From: Cristatella mucedo
Taxonomy: Eukaryota; Bryozoa; Phylactolaemata; Cristatellidae
NCBI GenBank assembly: GCA_009760855.2
Contig: WPIO01000097.1
Coordinates: 560,001 to 624,000 of the forward strand
Direction of reading: 5' to 3'
Length of the DNA stretch: 64,000 nt
This document shows, in pieces, positions 1 to 11,526 of this stretch (the stretch's first letter is position 1; each line of letters starts with the position of its first letter). The notes below the pieces were generated by a model that searched no databases, was not told the origin of the DNA, and saw only the letters and a list, made by a program, of their open reading frames with translations. A program made the position numbers and the translations under genes.

Positions 1-960
1 TCAGATTTGATTTTCTTCCACTCCTTCTGCAGAAGTTCGAATAATTCATGACAATTTCGTGAAAGCATGACTTTACACTCCAAATCCGGCCCCAAACGTT
101 CAATGGGGTTCATATCTGGACTCTTAATGGGCCATTCGAAAATCCGTAAGTGATCGCAGCCTTGCCGAATAGGGTTGTCAAAAAAGTCCTTAACAATGCC
201 TATGCTTCGAATCATTGTCCTATTGCCAAATAAAGCACAAACCATGTATGCTATGAGCTGACGGAATACCGACATTCATAACAGTGTCCAAGTAGGGGTC
301 TGCATTCATTATCCCCGCGTGGTGCAAGCTCCCTACACCAGCAGAGCTAACCCCACATCATTACCCCACCACCACCACCACCACAGTATTTCACCGTCTT
401 TGGAGACAAACATTTAGATACGCATCCTCCTTTTGTCTTCACACTCGCTGAGTGCCCCCCCACCCCGAGGTCACAAAGAGGGTGAACGTGGATTCGTCAG
501 TCCACAGAACTTTGCTCCACTCAGCTGGGGTACAGTGCCGGTATTTACTAGTGAAAGCAAGCCTCCTATATTTGTGCGTAATGCTAAGTAGTAGCTTCCT
601 CTTAGCAACTCTGGACCGAATACCTCGCTCGTTGACCCTCTTCCTGATCGTTCTTTCGCTCACAGTAAAAACTCCTGAGAGCTCGAGCTCTTTCATAATT
701 TTCAATGAACTGGTAAACCTGCAATGAATTGCCACCACCTTCATCTTCCGGTCCTCGGTTATCGTCGTGCAGCAACGCCTACCACTCCAGATCCAGCGTT
801 CATAGTTCCGGTCTGTTCTAGCTTGTTCAAATTATACCCCACTGCTGCTTCTGTAATACCTATCTTCTTTGCAATCGCTCGATTAGAATAATACTCGTTT
901 TTCAAAGCGAGGAGGGTACCCTTCTGGCAATCCGAGAGCTTGGAAAAGCTGGTCATTTTC
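1..960 (-). mobile_element. Tc1/mariner transposase remnant, broken
   Basis: Minus-strand reading from about 956 gives an N-terminal helix-turn-helix region (SDCQKGTLLALKNEYYSNRA, IAKKIGITEAAVG). After a frame change comes TVSERTIRKRVNERGIRSR, a KKPLLS-like block, and VLWTDESTFTLF with the first catalytic Asp. Further on, FIWQ-stop-DNDSKH holds the second Asp. WPIKSPDMNPIER then leads to the edge of the window and gives the usual block before the third acidic residue. At least one frameshift and one stop break it, so it is inactive. The element continues past base 1, and I did not locate terminal repeats. Confidence 0.85.
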
Positions 961-2010
961 GGTTGAGCGCTGCTTACTTCGCTTCGGTTGAGAGCCTCTG
1001 AACCCTAAATGGCCTGGCTGCATGGTACCCAGAAGGCTTGCAATTGCATCCGGTCATTCCTGTGTGATTCACTTTAGCAGGCTGGTCATGTTTACCTGGA
1101 CGTACGACCCTAGTTTTAAGGGAGATGATAACTCCGATGCCCCCCCTGGTGATCCTACTTCATGCCATTAAAACGTCAACGATACGGCCGAGAGTGAAGC
1201 TCATGAGCTCAATTGTATATCATTTGATAGAAAACATATTTTACTAGTACTACAATTAGTTTGAGCAGTTAATAAAGAATGCATTCAGCAGAACTCAAAA
1301 AAGTAAAGGGCCCTTGCTGGTTCGGACATTTTTGGGCCGGCAATGTATATACAGTGTTGGTCCTACAAACCTACCCACCCTATGAATCGACTTATAATCT
1401 CTGATTATTCAGGTTTCTCGTGGACTGTTGCCAAGAAAATTTCACCAGAGCATATTATTTGCATGCCTTAGCAATATTTGTAACGAATCGGACATGCTAT
1501 CAACTTGGTTATTATCTTACAGGTGAAAAACATGTGCAATGACCCTGCTTTTGTAGTAACCAGGGCAATTTCTGGCTACTGACATGGTCACCATACCCGA
1601 CAGATCCTATTTTATATTATATTCGATTACATTCGATACTATTTTCCCGTCGGAGCACTACGGGGTAAAATTTACTAGATGAATCTAGTATCCGACTCTA
1701 TAAAAATTTATCTCACCAACCGTGTAGAGCATTTTTTCAGCAATCATCGAGAGTTAGAAGCATGCTAATTTGAGCATTCACAACCATAAATTTGATATGG
1801 TTAGAAGATACTAAAATTTGATGACACAGTTGAAAGGGAAAATCGAACAGTATTTTCTGGTAAACAAGGAATTAAAGAATTCTTTAAAATTGTGTTCTAG
1901 GTTTTAGCTATCTCAGTTTACTAAATGCATGTACTATAATTTCAGGAAAACATTATAACCCATGCCGGTCACCATGGTTTTGCCATCCCATGTGTTTTCC
2001 AAAAAAATAC
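961..2010. other. No recognisable feature
   Basis: AT-leaning sequence without a gene, repeat or RNA that I can identify. Confidence 0.5.
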
Positions 2011-2170
2011 CAGCTAATTTAAAAGCCTCTCTTTTCATATAGCAGCAGAAGTGCCTTAAGGCTATCACCACTGCTTGCAGCGACAATAAAGGATCCCCAC
2101 AGCTTGATTCGAACCAACGACCTCTGGACCGACCTCGGGTCCAGGGTCGTGAAAAGCAACCGCCTGTTTT
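2011..2170 (-). mobile_element. tRNA-derived SINE (family A), reverse copy
   Basis: Read on the minus strand it contains cctggacccgaggtcggtcc, a B-box-like ggttcgaatc, the hairpin around cgctgcaagcagtggtgata, the agcc...ggc block and a tail ending in cagctg/ttag. A leftward reading frame of 175 codons (2461-1934) runs through this SINE and is therefore probably not a gene. Confidence 0.7.
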
Positions 2171-2686
2171 TTGCTCTACAACTCTCTTTTCATCAGGAAA
2201 TGTAGTGAGCTGGTTCCTTGCTCCAACTGCACTACCGATTTCTTGCCTATTCTCAAACCATATCTGGCCTGTGTCTATGCGCATGCGAAAAACAAGAAGT
2301 CTCAAACCATGAACATTCCCCAAACCAATGACCGACGTAGTTTTTAAGATCCATTTTTCTAGAGAGGTATATCTGGTAGATCCAAAAAATATTACTTCAC
2401 CGTCTTCTGATTCTGCTGCCAAAAACAATCCTTTGAAAACTGCAACTGTTTCCGAACCCATGTGAAACCTCCAAACAAGTTAATTATGCATGTTTTTCCA
2501 CACCTTGTAGTACAACCGAGGTGGCAGCATGCACAATCTGGTACATTTACTGTTTCCTCATATTAATCTTACCATGTATTAGTATATCTTACCATGTATT
2601 AGTATTTTAGACAGTGATTTCGTAAAACTCAGCAAAGTTTCAGATTCGTGTTAATTCTTATAATGCTTAGATTTTTCGGGCCAGCA
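2171..2686. other. No recognisable feature
   Basis: The minus-strand frame noted above continues here (from 2461) without similarity to any family I know. Nothing else is seen. Confidence 0.4.
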
Positions 2687-2687
2687 C

Positions 2688-2723
<36 letters not shown>

Positions 2724-2751
2724 CTTATTTATTTATTTATTTATTTATTTA
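2687..2751. repeat. Compound microsatellite (AT)n(GT)n(TTTA)n
   Basis: About nine AT units, eight GT units and six TTTA units follow one another directly. Confidence 0.97.
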
Positions 2752-2954
2752 TATCCCTGGGCTGAGTCCCAGGGCTGCTGAAGGCAGTTTTCAGTCTTAT
2801 TATATGCTGCAAAGGCTCTTGTTGCACAGTCAGCTAGCTTGACTTGTACACACTACACTGTCTTGCAGATGCTGTCTGGCACTACAACGTCTACAGTAAA
2901 TTGAGGTGTAAAGAGAAGCTGATCAAACAGCTCCGTTTATATAGTGGGTAAGAA

Positions 2955-3075
2955 CCTTAATAGCTATCATCTTGCAGTAGGCAATAATGAATCACCTACC
3001 CCATGACACTAACCCACGACCTGGGCCGTGAAGTGTGAGCACCTCACCCAGAAGCAGTAGTGTGCTCTCATAGGC
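2955..3075 (-). mobile_element. Degraded family A SINE, reverse copy
   Basis: The minus strand retains the aggtcgtgggttagtg segment (mutated B box) and part of the gcaagatgatagct block. The copy is much more diverged than those at 22.5-30.5 kb. Confidence 0.45.
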
Positions 3076-4872
3076 ACCGTAACTATTAACTTGAACTAAC
3101 AGGCGTTCAATTTACCGATACGACCCACCAAAGATTCCACTGGCCTCAAAATTACCAGGTGCCAAGTTTGGTCACGGTTTACGGTCATTCAGAGGTCTCA
3201 ATTTGTTTGTAAAGCCTTAAATGGCCTGGCTTTCTGCCCACGTGTTCTGGTTACTCAATAGTTGTTCTGCGACGACGACCAAAAATGTTCAGATTGACAA
3301 AAAATATTCCCGACATTCATTACTTGAGTACATTAGCAAAAGGTCGTGAAAGCATTTGTTGTAGTACACTGGGAAGGGTAAGTCCTGCATCCTTGGCCCG
3401 ATGATGCCATGGTGACACCCTGCAGTCAGCCAAAGTAAATGCTTGCCACACTTATGCTTTTCTTTCAACTGTAGTGAGAGTATGGCTCACCTCAACTACA
3501 ACTGGGCAAGTTGTTGCACACTTTCACTTAAGTAATGATAATGTTATAGCAGTGCTTTAGCATGCCGCTTCACTCAGGCATCTGGCTTATCACAAACGTG
3601 GCGGCTGTCAAATTCTGCAGGGGCTTTAAGCTTTGAACGGCACCATCGGTGGCATGCTTTGGGGTGCCGTGTGCTACAACCCCTAGCAGATTCTCGACTC
3701 CATGACTGGAAGGAAGGTTATAAGTTCTAGAAGTCATTGGAAAGATGAAAAAAGTTCTTGCTACACCATCGTCCCATCAAGCTGAATGGAATGAGGAGCT
3801 CGTGACACATTTTTTCACTTTCACCCTAACCAACACAGCGGCTTGATCAAGGCAAGCGCAGCTTGGGAACTCATGCAAGATTGATTTAGAGCCTAGGAAT
3901 GGGCAGCCTACTCAAAGAGAAAAGGCAATAAATTAAAGCTACCCTACCCATTACAAGGGTACGACCAGGATTAGGTCAAGGAGGGGACCAGCTGTTTATC
4001 TCTACAGAGTTAGCCCATCAATTAAAAGCTGAATCGGCAAGCCACCAGGTCAGCACCAACCGGAGAGGGTGGACCAGGGCCTGCTGACCCACACCCTTCC
4101 CCAGGGGTACAGTACCACTGGCTCAGACCAAAAGAGCTACTCCACAGGCCGAACTCACAGGCTGTGCTTTATTTATCATAAGTCAAGCCCCGGGAAGAAA
4201 CGGCAGGCTACATTGACTCGGTGTATTATATATTGGCTCGTCCAGCTGGTGAGGCAGCATAGCTCCGAAGTAGAGCAGCCAGTTGAGTGACAATGGCAAA
4301 GCAGACCGGGCGTGATATGCTCGATCAATTCTGCAGTCAGAAACCGCAGCTCGTACAAACTCACGAACGAACAGGCCTGCGCTAAACAAACACAGCATTC
4401 AAAAGCAACAAAACTCACGACTTGACAACAGCAGCTCAAAGTCGATGCGATGGGTCATGCAAGACAGTTACCGATTACAGACACCGGGCACTGAAGTCAG
4501 GAAGAGACACAGTGTGTCGAGTGAATGCTTGAGGCCCGAGCAGCTCGGGTCATTTGAGCAAGAGGCCTGAAGCTTTCAATCTCAGGATTAAACCATATGG
4601 CTACCACTAGCAGCAGCCTTTTTATCGGTACTAAACCCCCCCAACCAGACACTGACAAGTATCAAAGAGTCAAAAGGTAAGGCTCACTGTACTCGGACGA
4701 AACCATGAATGTTTAAGAATACACATTTGCACAGCGCCTGAAGCCTGAATCATGCCCGAACGGCTAAAGCAGCAGTGGGTGGAGCTGGATGGATCGGCAG
4801 GCTAGGGTCTGACAAAATGTCTGAGAAAAATCTCCTAATGAGCTGAGAGAATCAGCAAAAAAGTCACTCTAA
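3076..4872. other. No recognisable feature
   Basis: Mixed-composition DNA; short frames only, no repeat or RNA identified. Confidence 0.45.
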
Positions 4873-6135
4873 ATGATACGACCTAACCTGCCAAAGCCTG
4901 CAGATATCAGTCCAGAGAATCGGCCAGCCGGGCTAGCTCAGGTGGCAGAGAAGCAGCAGCCAATGGCACGTTCAGCAGCTGCCCCGTGGGCTATATCACT
5001 GGAGCGTTGTAAGATGCGCACTCCACAGTTTGACGGGCTGGCAGCCACTTCCGTGAGGACTCCAACGGCTAAGCTCGGGCATCGACGACAGTGCTGGCTA
5101 CCGCTGCTGGAGCAGCGGCAGCAGCGGCTGCTGACGTGGATGATAACTGTCTGGCTCACCTGTTCTTTGTTGTACTTGGCAAGGACGCCATTAGAGTCAT
5201 TCATGTCACCCAGGAGATCTTTGAGCTGCTTTGGCGAGTCTGCAAGAAAGGCAAGGTCAAGGTCTAGGTCGTGTGAGAGAGCTACGGAGCACAGAAGTCG
5301 GTCCATAGCAACTGCTGATCCTCGTGCAGCTGCCTGCCTGCCAGCCAAGGCGATCACAGCTTACTCAATGCCTCCGTCGATAACACAGCAGCAGCCAGAG
5401 GCAAATCGCCGGTGGAGGACGACAAAGACTTCTGTGCTTTCGGAAGCAGTGGCAACGTCCGACCGAGGGTGCGACTGCAGAAGTGGGCCGCAAGCACAAC
5501 TGATGAGATCGGGCCCAGTTCAATCGGGCCCAAGGCCAGGGGTTATCGGGCGAGGTACCTGCCCTAGGCAGCATCTAGCACCTAGTGTGCACTCATGGGC
5601 AGCCATCCTCAGCTCTGAACTGTAGTCCTCTCGAGATTAATGGAGCTGCTGCGGGCACACACGTATGTGAGCAGTGCGAATCTGCCTAAGCTTGGTGTTA
5701 TGCACTGCCGAAAGCACATGCTTACACACAGCATTGGGATATGCATTAGGGACTCCATCTACAAGCATCTGTAAGCAGCAAAGTAAGGCACGCAGGTGTT
5801 AAAAGGTCCTCCTCTCTGAGTCATGCCAACAATTAGGTTTATAGACTCGTAGGGCAAAATAGTTCCAGAAGAATGGCACGAGTGAGGCAGAGAAGGGCCT
5901 ATAGAGAACCAGGGAGCTGGTTAGATTTCTAGTAAGCCACACTCATAGAAGTCCCTAATCTTAGACAAGGATCTCATTTTTCTCGGCCAGTCCCTCTTCA
6001 GCTAGCAGAGCCACCAAGCAGCACATGGGACACAGTCGGGAATGACAGCAGCCGTGATACGCCCTAGGCGTGGCTCCCAGCCAAGCTATAGAGCCAATCA
6101 GGCTTGGGTGGGCTCTATAGTTTGGAAAGTGTCAC

Positions 6136-6268
<133 letters not shown>

Positions 6269-7633
6269 TGAAATGATATTTAAAAAAGATAGTGCATAGG
6301 CTGGCACGAGCGCTTACAGTCTCGGCCATGGGTGCTGGCACCAACAGCAACCCCATCGGCGTGTTCTTCACGACCTCGGAGCTGAAGTGAAATCGCCACG
6401 ATGCGATGTGTACCGAATGTAATGAAGCAGGAGGCGCACAGAGGCAGGCAACCATTATTGTCTTATTTAACGGGTGAAAAAATGATCACCGATGAGCAAG
6501 CATAGCATCGAAAATTGTAATCACACAAAGTCAGCCACCACTGACAGCGCCGGATCTCTAGATGCCACACAGAAAAATAGACAGAGCATGTGCTACCTTA
6601 AAAAGGGCAGCCAAAGTTTCATTTTGAGAGTCTACACATCCCCACAATCTACAGCAGATTGTATGGACAGCAATTGAGTGCTCATAACCGAACTTGAATG
6701 ATTCTGAATACACCCTGCTGCATGCCATTTCGGACCCCATCAGGGATGTCAGTGAGGCAAGTGGGAATTGATTAAAGTCTTCAATTGCATGCAGCTCCAG
6801 TCTCAGCCCAATTCAAGATGGTGCACACTCTAGCACGTGCGTGTGTATGCCAGCAGTATCGGCAAACTCCAGAGACGAAGTGCTGTTATCAATGCACAAC
6901 TTGCACCACAAAAAACCAATAATTCGCTTGTGGAGAAAACACCCTAAATACCTATCCAGAAGCACAAAGAGAATACCATGCAAAGCCAGCCTTGTCTACA
7001 TAGCAGACAAAACAAACAGGACAATGCTGCATATGAGCCGCTCAATGTTCTATGTGGGACTAGGCTGTTGAGACACTACCCTTCGGACCGTACCTCTGAG
7101 CTCGAGTTCCCCAGACCAAAAGGAACGTATTCTTACGGAATGATGGCTCTACAAGATTTGGGATAGCTGACAAGGCTGTTTCTTCTGCGCAAAAATGCTT
7201 GAAACAGCTAAACACTTAACTGACAGTATTTACGGTGACACCGACTAAGAAAGCCGTGGCCATGTGCTCCAAAAATGGTCCTTGGGAGCAGGAGGAACCC
7301 TAGCAAAAAGACTGAGCTAAGGCAACAAGACTGCACTTAGGTTTCACTGTAGCAGACATGCATTTAAGATGCTGCTCGACTCGCAACACGATTAGCTATT
7401 GATCGTGAGTGAGCATAGTACTTCTCTGTATCTAGAAACTAAAGCTAACATCAGCCAGACCTTTCAAACGTTTAGCTAATATGGTATCGTTTAGCAGAAG
7501 AGGATGAACTTTCTGCTATGAGCACTGGGCCCATTGCAGAAATTTCAACAAGGCATCCAGCAGCTGCAAACCACAAACCGTAAACTCAAATTCCAAAACG
7601 TTATAACCCTACACCCTGATCCCCAAAAGCATA

Positions 7634-7665
7634 GAAACCCTAAGCCCTAAACACTAAACCCTAGT
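7634..7665. repeat. Degenerate CCCTAAA telomere-like motif cluster
   Basis: Four imperfect units (gaaaccctaa, gccctaaac, actaaaccctag) follow each other, with more CCCTA words about 30-40 bases upstream. This resembles (CCCTAAA)n rather than the usual animal (TTAGGG)n, and is too short to be a telomere. Confidence 0.4.
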
Positions 7666-7700
7666 CAAAAATAAAATGTATTGCAAAACTTGTTTTTAAT

Positions 7701-7726
7701 GTGTGTGTGTGTGTGTGTGTGTGTGT
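7701..7726. repeat. (GT)13 microsatellite
   Basis: Thirteen consecutive GT units. Confidence 0.97.
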
Positions 7727-8145
7727 TTGGTGCATATACAAAAACAAAATCATAAGATTGCCGTTAGTATTGCCATGTGAATCATGGCTTTAGCAGGATC
7801 TTAGGCCTGCATCGACGTATTAGTTGCAAAAGAAAGTCAGCATGCCTATTATTTTCAGTCACAGGCATGGAAGTCCAGTGACGATATGATATCTTTCCTG
7901 TGACAAACCGGGCCTTAAGGGGTCGAGGTGAAAATGTCTAAGCCCAATCCTACGGTAGCCAACGCCAGAACCATACTGTAATGTCAGTTGCACGTTTTTA
8001 TTTTTCCGAGTCCACGTTAGAATAAGGGTATCGCCCAATTTCTAGTTTATGTTCAGCTCAGGGACAAATGACCATCAACTGACTGAGACAAAATCACGTG
8101 ATGTACCTTTCCGAACACCCTTGACTACCCAGGTCGTGAGCTGGA

Positions 8146-9055
8146 AAGGCTGACGCTCAAAATTGGCTCTGCCAGCATATCTCCTGTTGAATCAGCTCGA
8201 AAACTAGGTGTCATGTTCCAAAGTGACCTCTCAGTAGACGACCACATCAGCTCCACAATCAAGTTTGCCTACTTTCAGTTATATAACATTGCTCAAATTT
8301 GGGCTTGTTTAAATAAGGACACCACGTCTAAGTTGGTCCATGCATTTGTGACTTTCTGTCTTGACTTCTGTAACTCACTGCTTGTTGGCCTACCGGCATG
8401 TGCAGTCAGGCGATTACAGCTGGTGCAAAACAATGCACCCATACTGGTCTGTCGTGAGCGGCTCAGCTGCCACATTTCACCACTTCTCGCCGACCTGCAC
8501 TGGCTACCAGTCAAGCAACGAATTGACTTTAAGGTTTTGTCGCTCACTTTTAGGTCACTTCATTCTTTGGCTCCAGTCTATCTCTCAGATCTACTCCCCC
8601 ACCAGGCCAAGCATCGTAGCAACCCCTTTTCGGAATCCAACAGTCTACCAATACCTCGTACAAACCTAAAATCCTTTGGAGACCGTGCATTTAGTTCGTA
8701 TGCTCCTAAAGCCTGGAACTCCCTCCTGACTTGCGTCAGAACATCCCCTGACTTGACCACATTCAAAAAGAACTTAAAAACACACCTATTTAGGACAGCA
8801 TTTAGTGGGACCCTGTGATTCGTCCTTGATGTGCTTATGCGTGCTGACACTGTGCATGCTGCCACTAACCACACTTGCATGCTGACCCTGCGCATGTCAC
8901 CCCTAACGATGTTATTCATGTTATTTATCAAGCATGATATTACTCACCATTCAATCGTGTTTCCCTTTGCAGCAAATGTAAAGCGCCTAGAAAGAGATTG
9001 AGTTCTCTGAGAGCGCCTTATCAAGTGCATTATTATTATTGTTATTACTATTTTA
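8146..9055 (+). mobile_element. LINE family 1 (CR1/L2-like), 3' end with RT C-terminal fragment
   Basis: Plus-strand reading 8213-8815 gives FQSDLSVDDHISSTIKFAYF, LDFCNSLLVGLPACAVRRLQ, LVQNNA, DLHWLPVKQRIDFKVL, and FGDRAFSSYAPKAWNSL...LKTHLFRTAF. This is the C-terminal end of a non-LTR retrotransposon reverse transcriptase, ending at TGA 8816. A 3' UTR of about 180 bases and the terminal nested hairpin (about 8982-9020) follow, then an interrupted (ATT)n tail. The copy is 5'-truncated and lacks the endonuclease and catalytic RT motifs, so it cannot move by itself. Confidence 0.9.
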
Positions 9056-9081
9056 TATGCCTAAGGCATACAAAAAGAAAT

Positions 9082-9215
9082 AGCTGATTCAGCAGCCTCA
9101 TTTTTATAGCAGCAGAAGGCCCCTAAAGGCTAGCACCACTGCTTGCAGTGGGCAATGAAGAATTGCCCACTGGCAGGTCTCGAACCCACGACCTGGGTCA
9201 TAAAGAGAGAGGACC
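9082..9215 (-). mobile_element. Family A SINE, reverse copy
   Basis: The minus strand shows aggtcgtgggttcgagacc (B box), the gccactgcttgcagtgggc hairpin region and tagcc...ggccttctgctgctata, ending ctgaatcagct. It lies directly beside the LINE tail. Confidence 0.75.
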
Positions 9216-9901
9216 TTATATTGTATGCAAGCATATATATCCTCACTAGGACTACTACTGCTAGAGATGCAACCGTGGGTGCTACCCTTTCTGGCAAGGC
9301 TATGAGCTGTGAACGAAGCTTTGTGGGGTGGCAGCGCAGGGCCCGAGACTCAGCAGCCACGCGGCTGTCCCTGGTCCAAGTAACTAACTATACCACCACC
9401 GAGAGAGCGGTCAGAGCAAAGTGGGTGGTGAGTTAAGACATCCAGCCTGTTTCCAACAGGCAGCCTTTCTGGCTCTGGTCTTGCAGACCAAAACGATGCT
9501 GATAATGAACTCTCGAGCTCAATGCTGAAAATGCTGTTGAGCTGTACACTTGCCAATCGTGTCGACTCCTCCCCAGCCAGATTTTCAGTGCTTAGCTTGT
9601 GCCTCCTGTCAGCCAGCTCCATGTGGGGCTCTACCCTACCTAGGTGACAGCAACCTAGGTAGGCTGAATAAAAAACTGAATCTAACCCTTAGATATGCCA
9701 CAATAGGCGAGGTAACCACAAAAAAGTAGCAAAATAAACAAAAGCTGCCAGTGGCATTTAACACCTGGAACAGCCTAGGTAGAGGATGCCTCAACAGAAG
9801 CAGGTGCAACAGTAACCATTTGAGCCCCATCGACAATAATGGGCAACTTGCTAGTGAGAGCAAGGAAAGTTATCGGTATTTCAGACCAGAAACCTCCTCT
9901 A
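9216..9901. other. No recognisable feature
   Basis: Short overlapping frames on both strands without recognisable domains. Confidence 0.45.
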
Positions 9902-10110
9902 GAATAATAATAATACACTTGATAAAGCGCCCTCAGAGAACTCAATCTCTTTCTAGACGCTTTATATTTGCTGCAAAGGAAATGCGATCGAATGGTGAGT
10001 GGCATCATGCTTGATAAACAACATGAATAGCATGGTTAGGGGTGACATGCACAGGGTCAGCATGCAAGTGTAGTTAGTGGCAGCATGCAGAGTGTCAGCA
10101 CTGTTCATCG
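9902..10110 (-). mobile_element. LINE family 1, 3' tail only, reverse
   Basis: Starts with (aat)n and acacttgataaagcgccc, the reverse complement of the family's terminal hairpin, then the conserved 3' UTR with its repeated catgctgac/tgcatg words. Confidence 0.9.
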
Positions 10111-10324
10111 GGGATACAAGTTTCTGTTAATCTGTCAACAGGGAACATCGATTGCATAGAAGGGAGATACTTTACTTTACCAGATGGTCTCGGCTTGCAC
10201 GAGCTTTAGGACTGTAGCGGTATCTGTTTGCAGAAATACAATAGACCACTTCAAAGCCTAGCTACATCAACCAATGCCGTTGGGGTCTTAAACACAAAGC
10301 CCCACTAATCCCGAGCAAGATGAC

Positions 10325-10481
10325 AGAAAGAGACAGAGTGTGAGAGAGGGGGAAGATAACAGACAAATTGGGACAGAAGGCAAGAGCAAAAGACAAAGAT
10401 CGAAAGAAAGCAAAGAAGAAGAAGAAGGAGAAGAAGGAGAAGAGAGTAACGTGGGAGAGAGTAAGAGTCCGCAGAGAGACA

Positions 10482-10512
<31 letters not shown>

Positions 10513-10745
10513 GGCACAAGTAAGCGAGAGAGTGAGAGAGGGATGGGTATGGGATAGGGGTGGGGATTGAGATAAAGACAGACAGACACGTAGACAGAGA
10601 AGGAGATACGGGTGGAGAGAATGAGACAGACAATCGGAAGAACGGAGGAACTCTGGAAAAAAAACAGAAAGACATGAACACATAATCAACACACAGGGGG
10701 AGAGAGAGCACAGAGCAGAGCAGAGCAGCGAGAGAGAAAGAGAGC
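10325..10745. repeat. Polypurine-rich low-complexity tract with (GA)n
   Basis: Over 400 bases are strongly biased to A and G on the plus strand, with uninterrupted GA at about 10488-10512. Long frames on the opposite strand here are simple Ser/Leu-rich translations of the repeat and not genes. Confidence 0.9.
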
Positions 10746-11507
10746 AGAGCTGATTCATACTTGAGTACTTCTCTTTACTCAATCACCTCGCCTCATGGTT
10801 AAATCTCATAGTGCTTTAATCGGAATATAAAAGGTGAGGATAGCATCAAGATCCGTCAGTGATAGGCAGACGACATAAGGTCGGGGATGCCTGCAGTGGG
10901 TGGAAGAGAGATATCTGAAGGACCTGCCAGTGCCTTTGGTGTAAGAGGTTGCTCTCGTGCACAGCTGCTGGCCGAATCCTGGACATCTGCACATCCTCTA
11001 AGGATGCTGGGTGGGGTGCGAGTGATCACTCGTGCATCTAGAGCCTCTGGCATCTCGACCACTTGGGCTCCCTACACGACGATGAGAGACCCACTATCGG
11101 GCAAAAGTGATCACAGAACCCATAGATCCAGTAGTAAGAGGGTGGGGTTGGCATCAAGCACTACTCGGATAGCCTGTTAGGCAATAGCTGAGCAATATGT
11201 AGCACTATTATGCTTCAAGAAGACTTTTCAATCACTTCCAATCATGCAAACAAACCAGCGTGCTTCCTCCGAAGGTCTTGAAAGAAGGAGGCCTTCACAA
11301 AGTGAATACAAAAAACAAGCCAGCTACAGCTGGTGCTTCAATTCACAGCTAAGCCAGGCCTGTTGGAGCAATCAGCAATAAATGCAGCAGCTCGAGGGCA
11401 AAGCACCCCATTAATTTCCACTAAGCAAACGACTTTTATAGTGCTCAGGCCTCCCGGCTGCCGACCAGCCTGGCCCGGCTGTTCGGTTACTGTGCTGCCC
11501 TTCGAGT

Positions 11508-11526
11508 CCCCCCCCCCCCCCCCCCC
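11508..11526. repeat. Poly-C run
   Basis: Nineteen consecutive C residues. Confidence 0.95.

Noticed and set aside
1934-2461. Leftward 175-codon open frame as a gene
   Set aside because: Its second half is the translation of a SINE (2011-2170) and the first half matches nothing that I know.
10262-10782. Leftward Ser/Leu-rich frames of up to 164 codons
   Set aside because: They are translations of the polypurine and GA repeat and have no domain.
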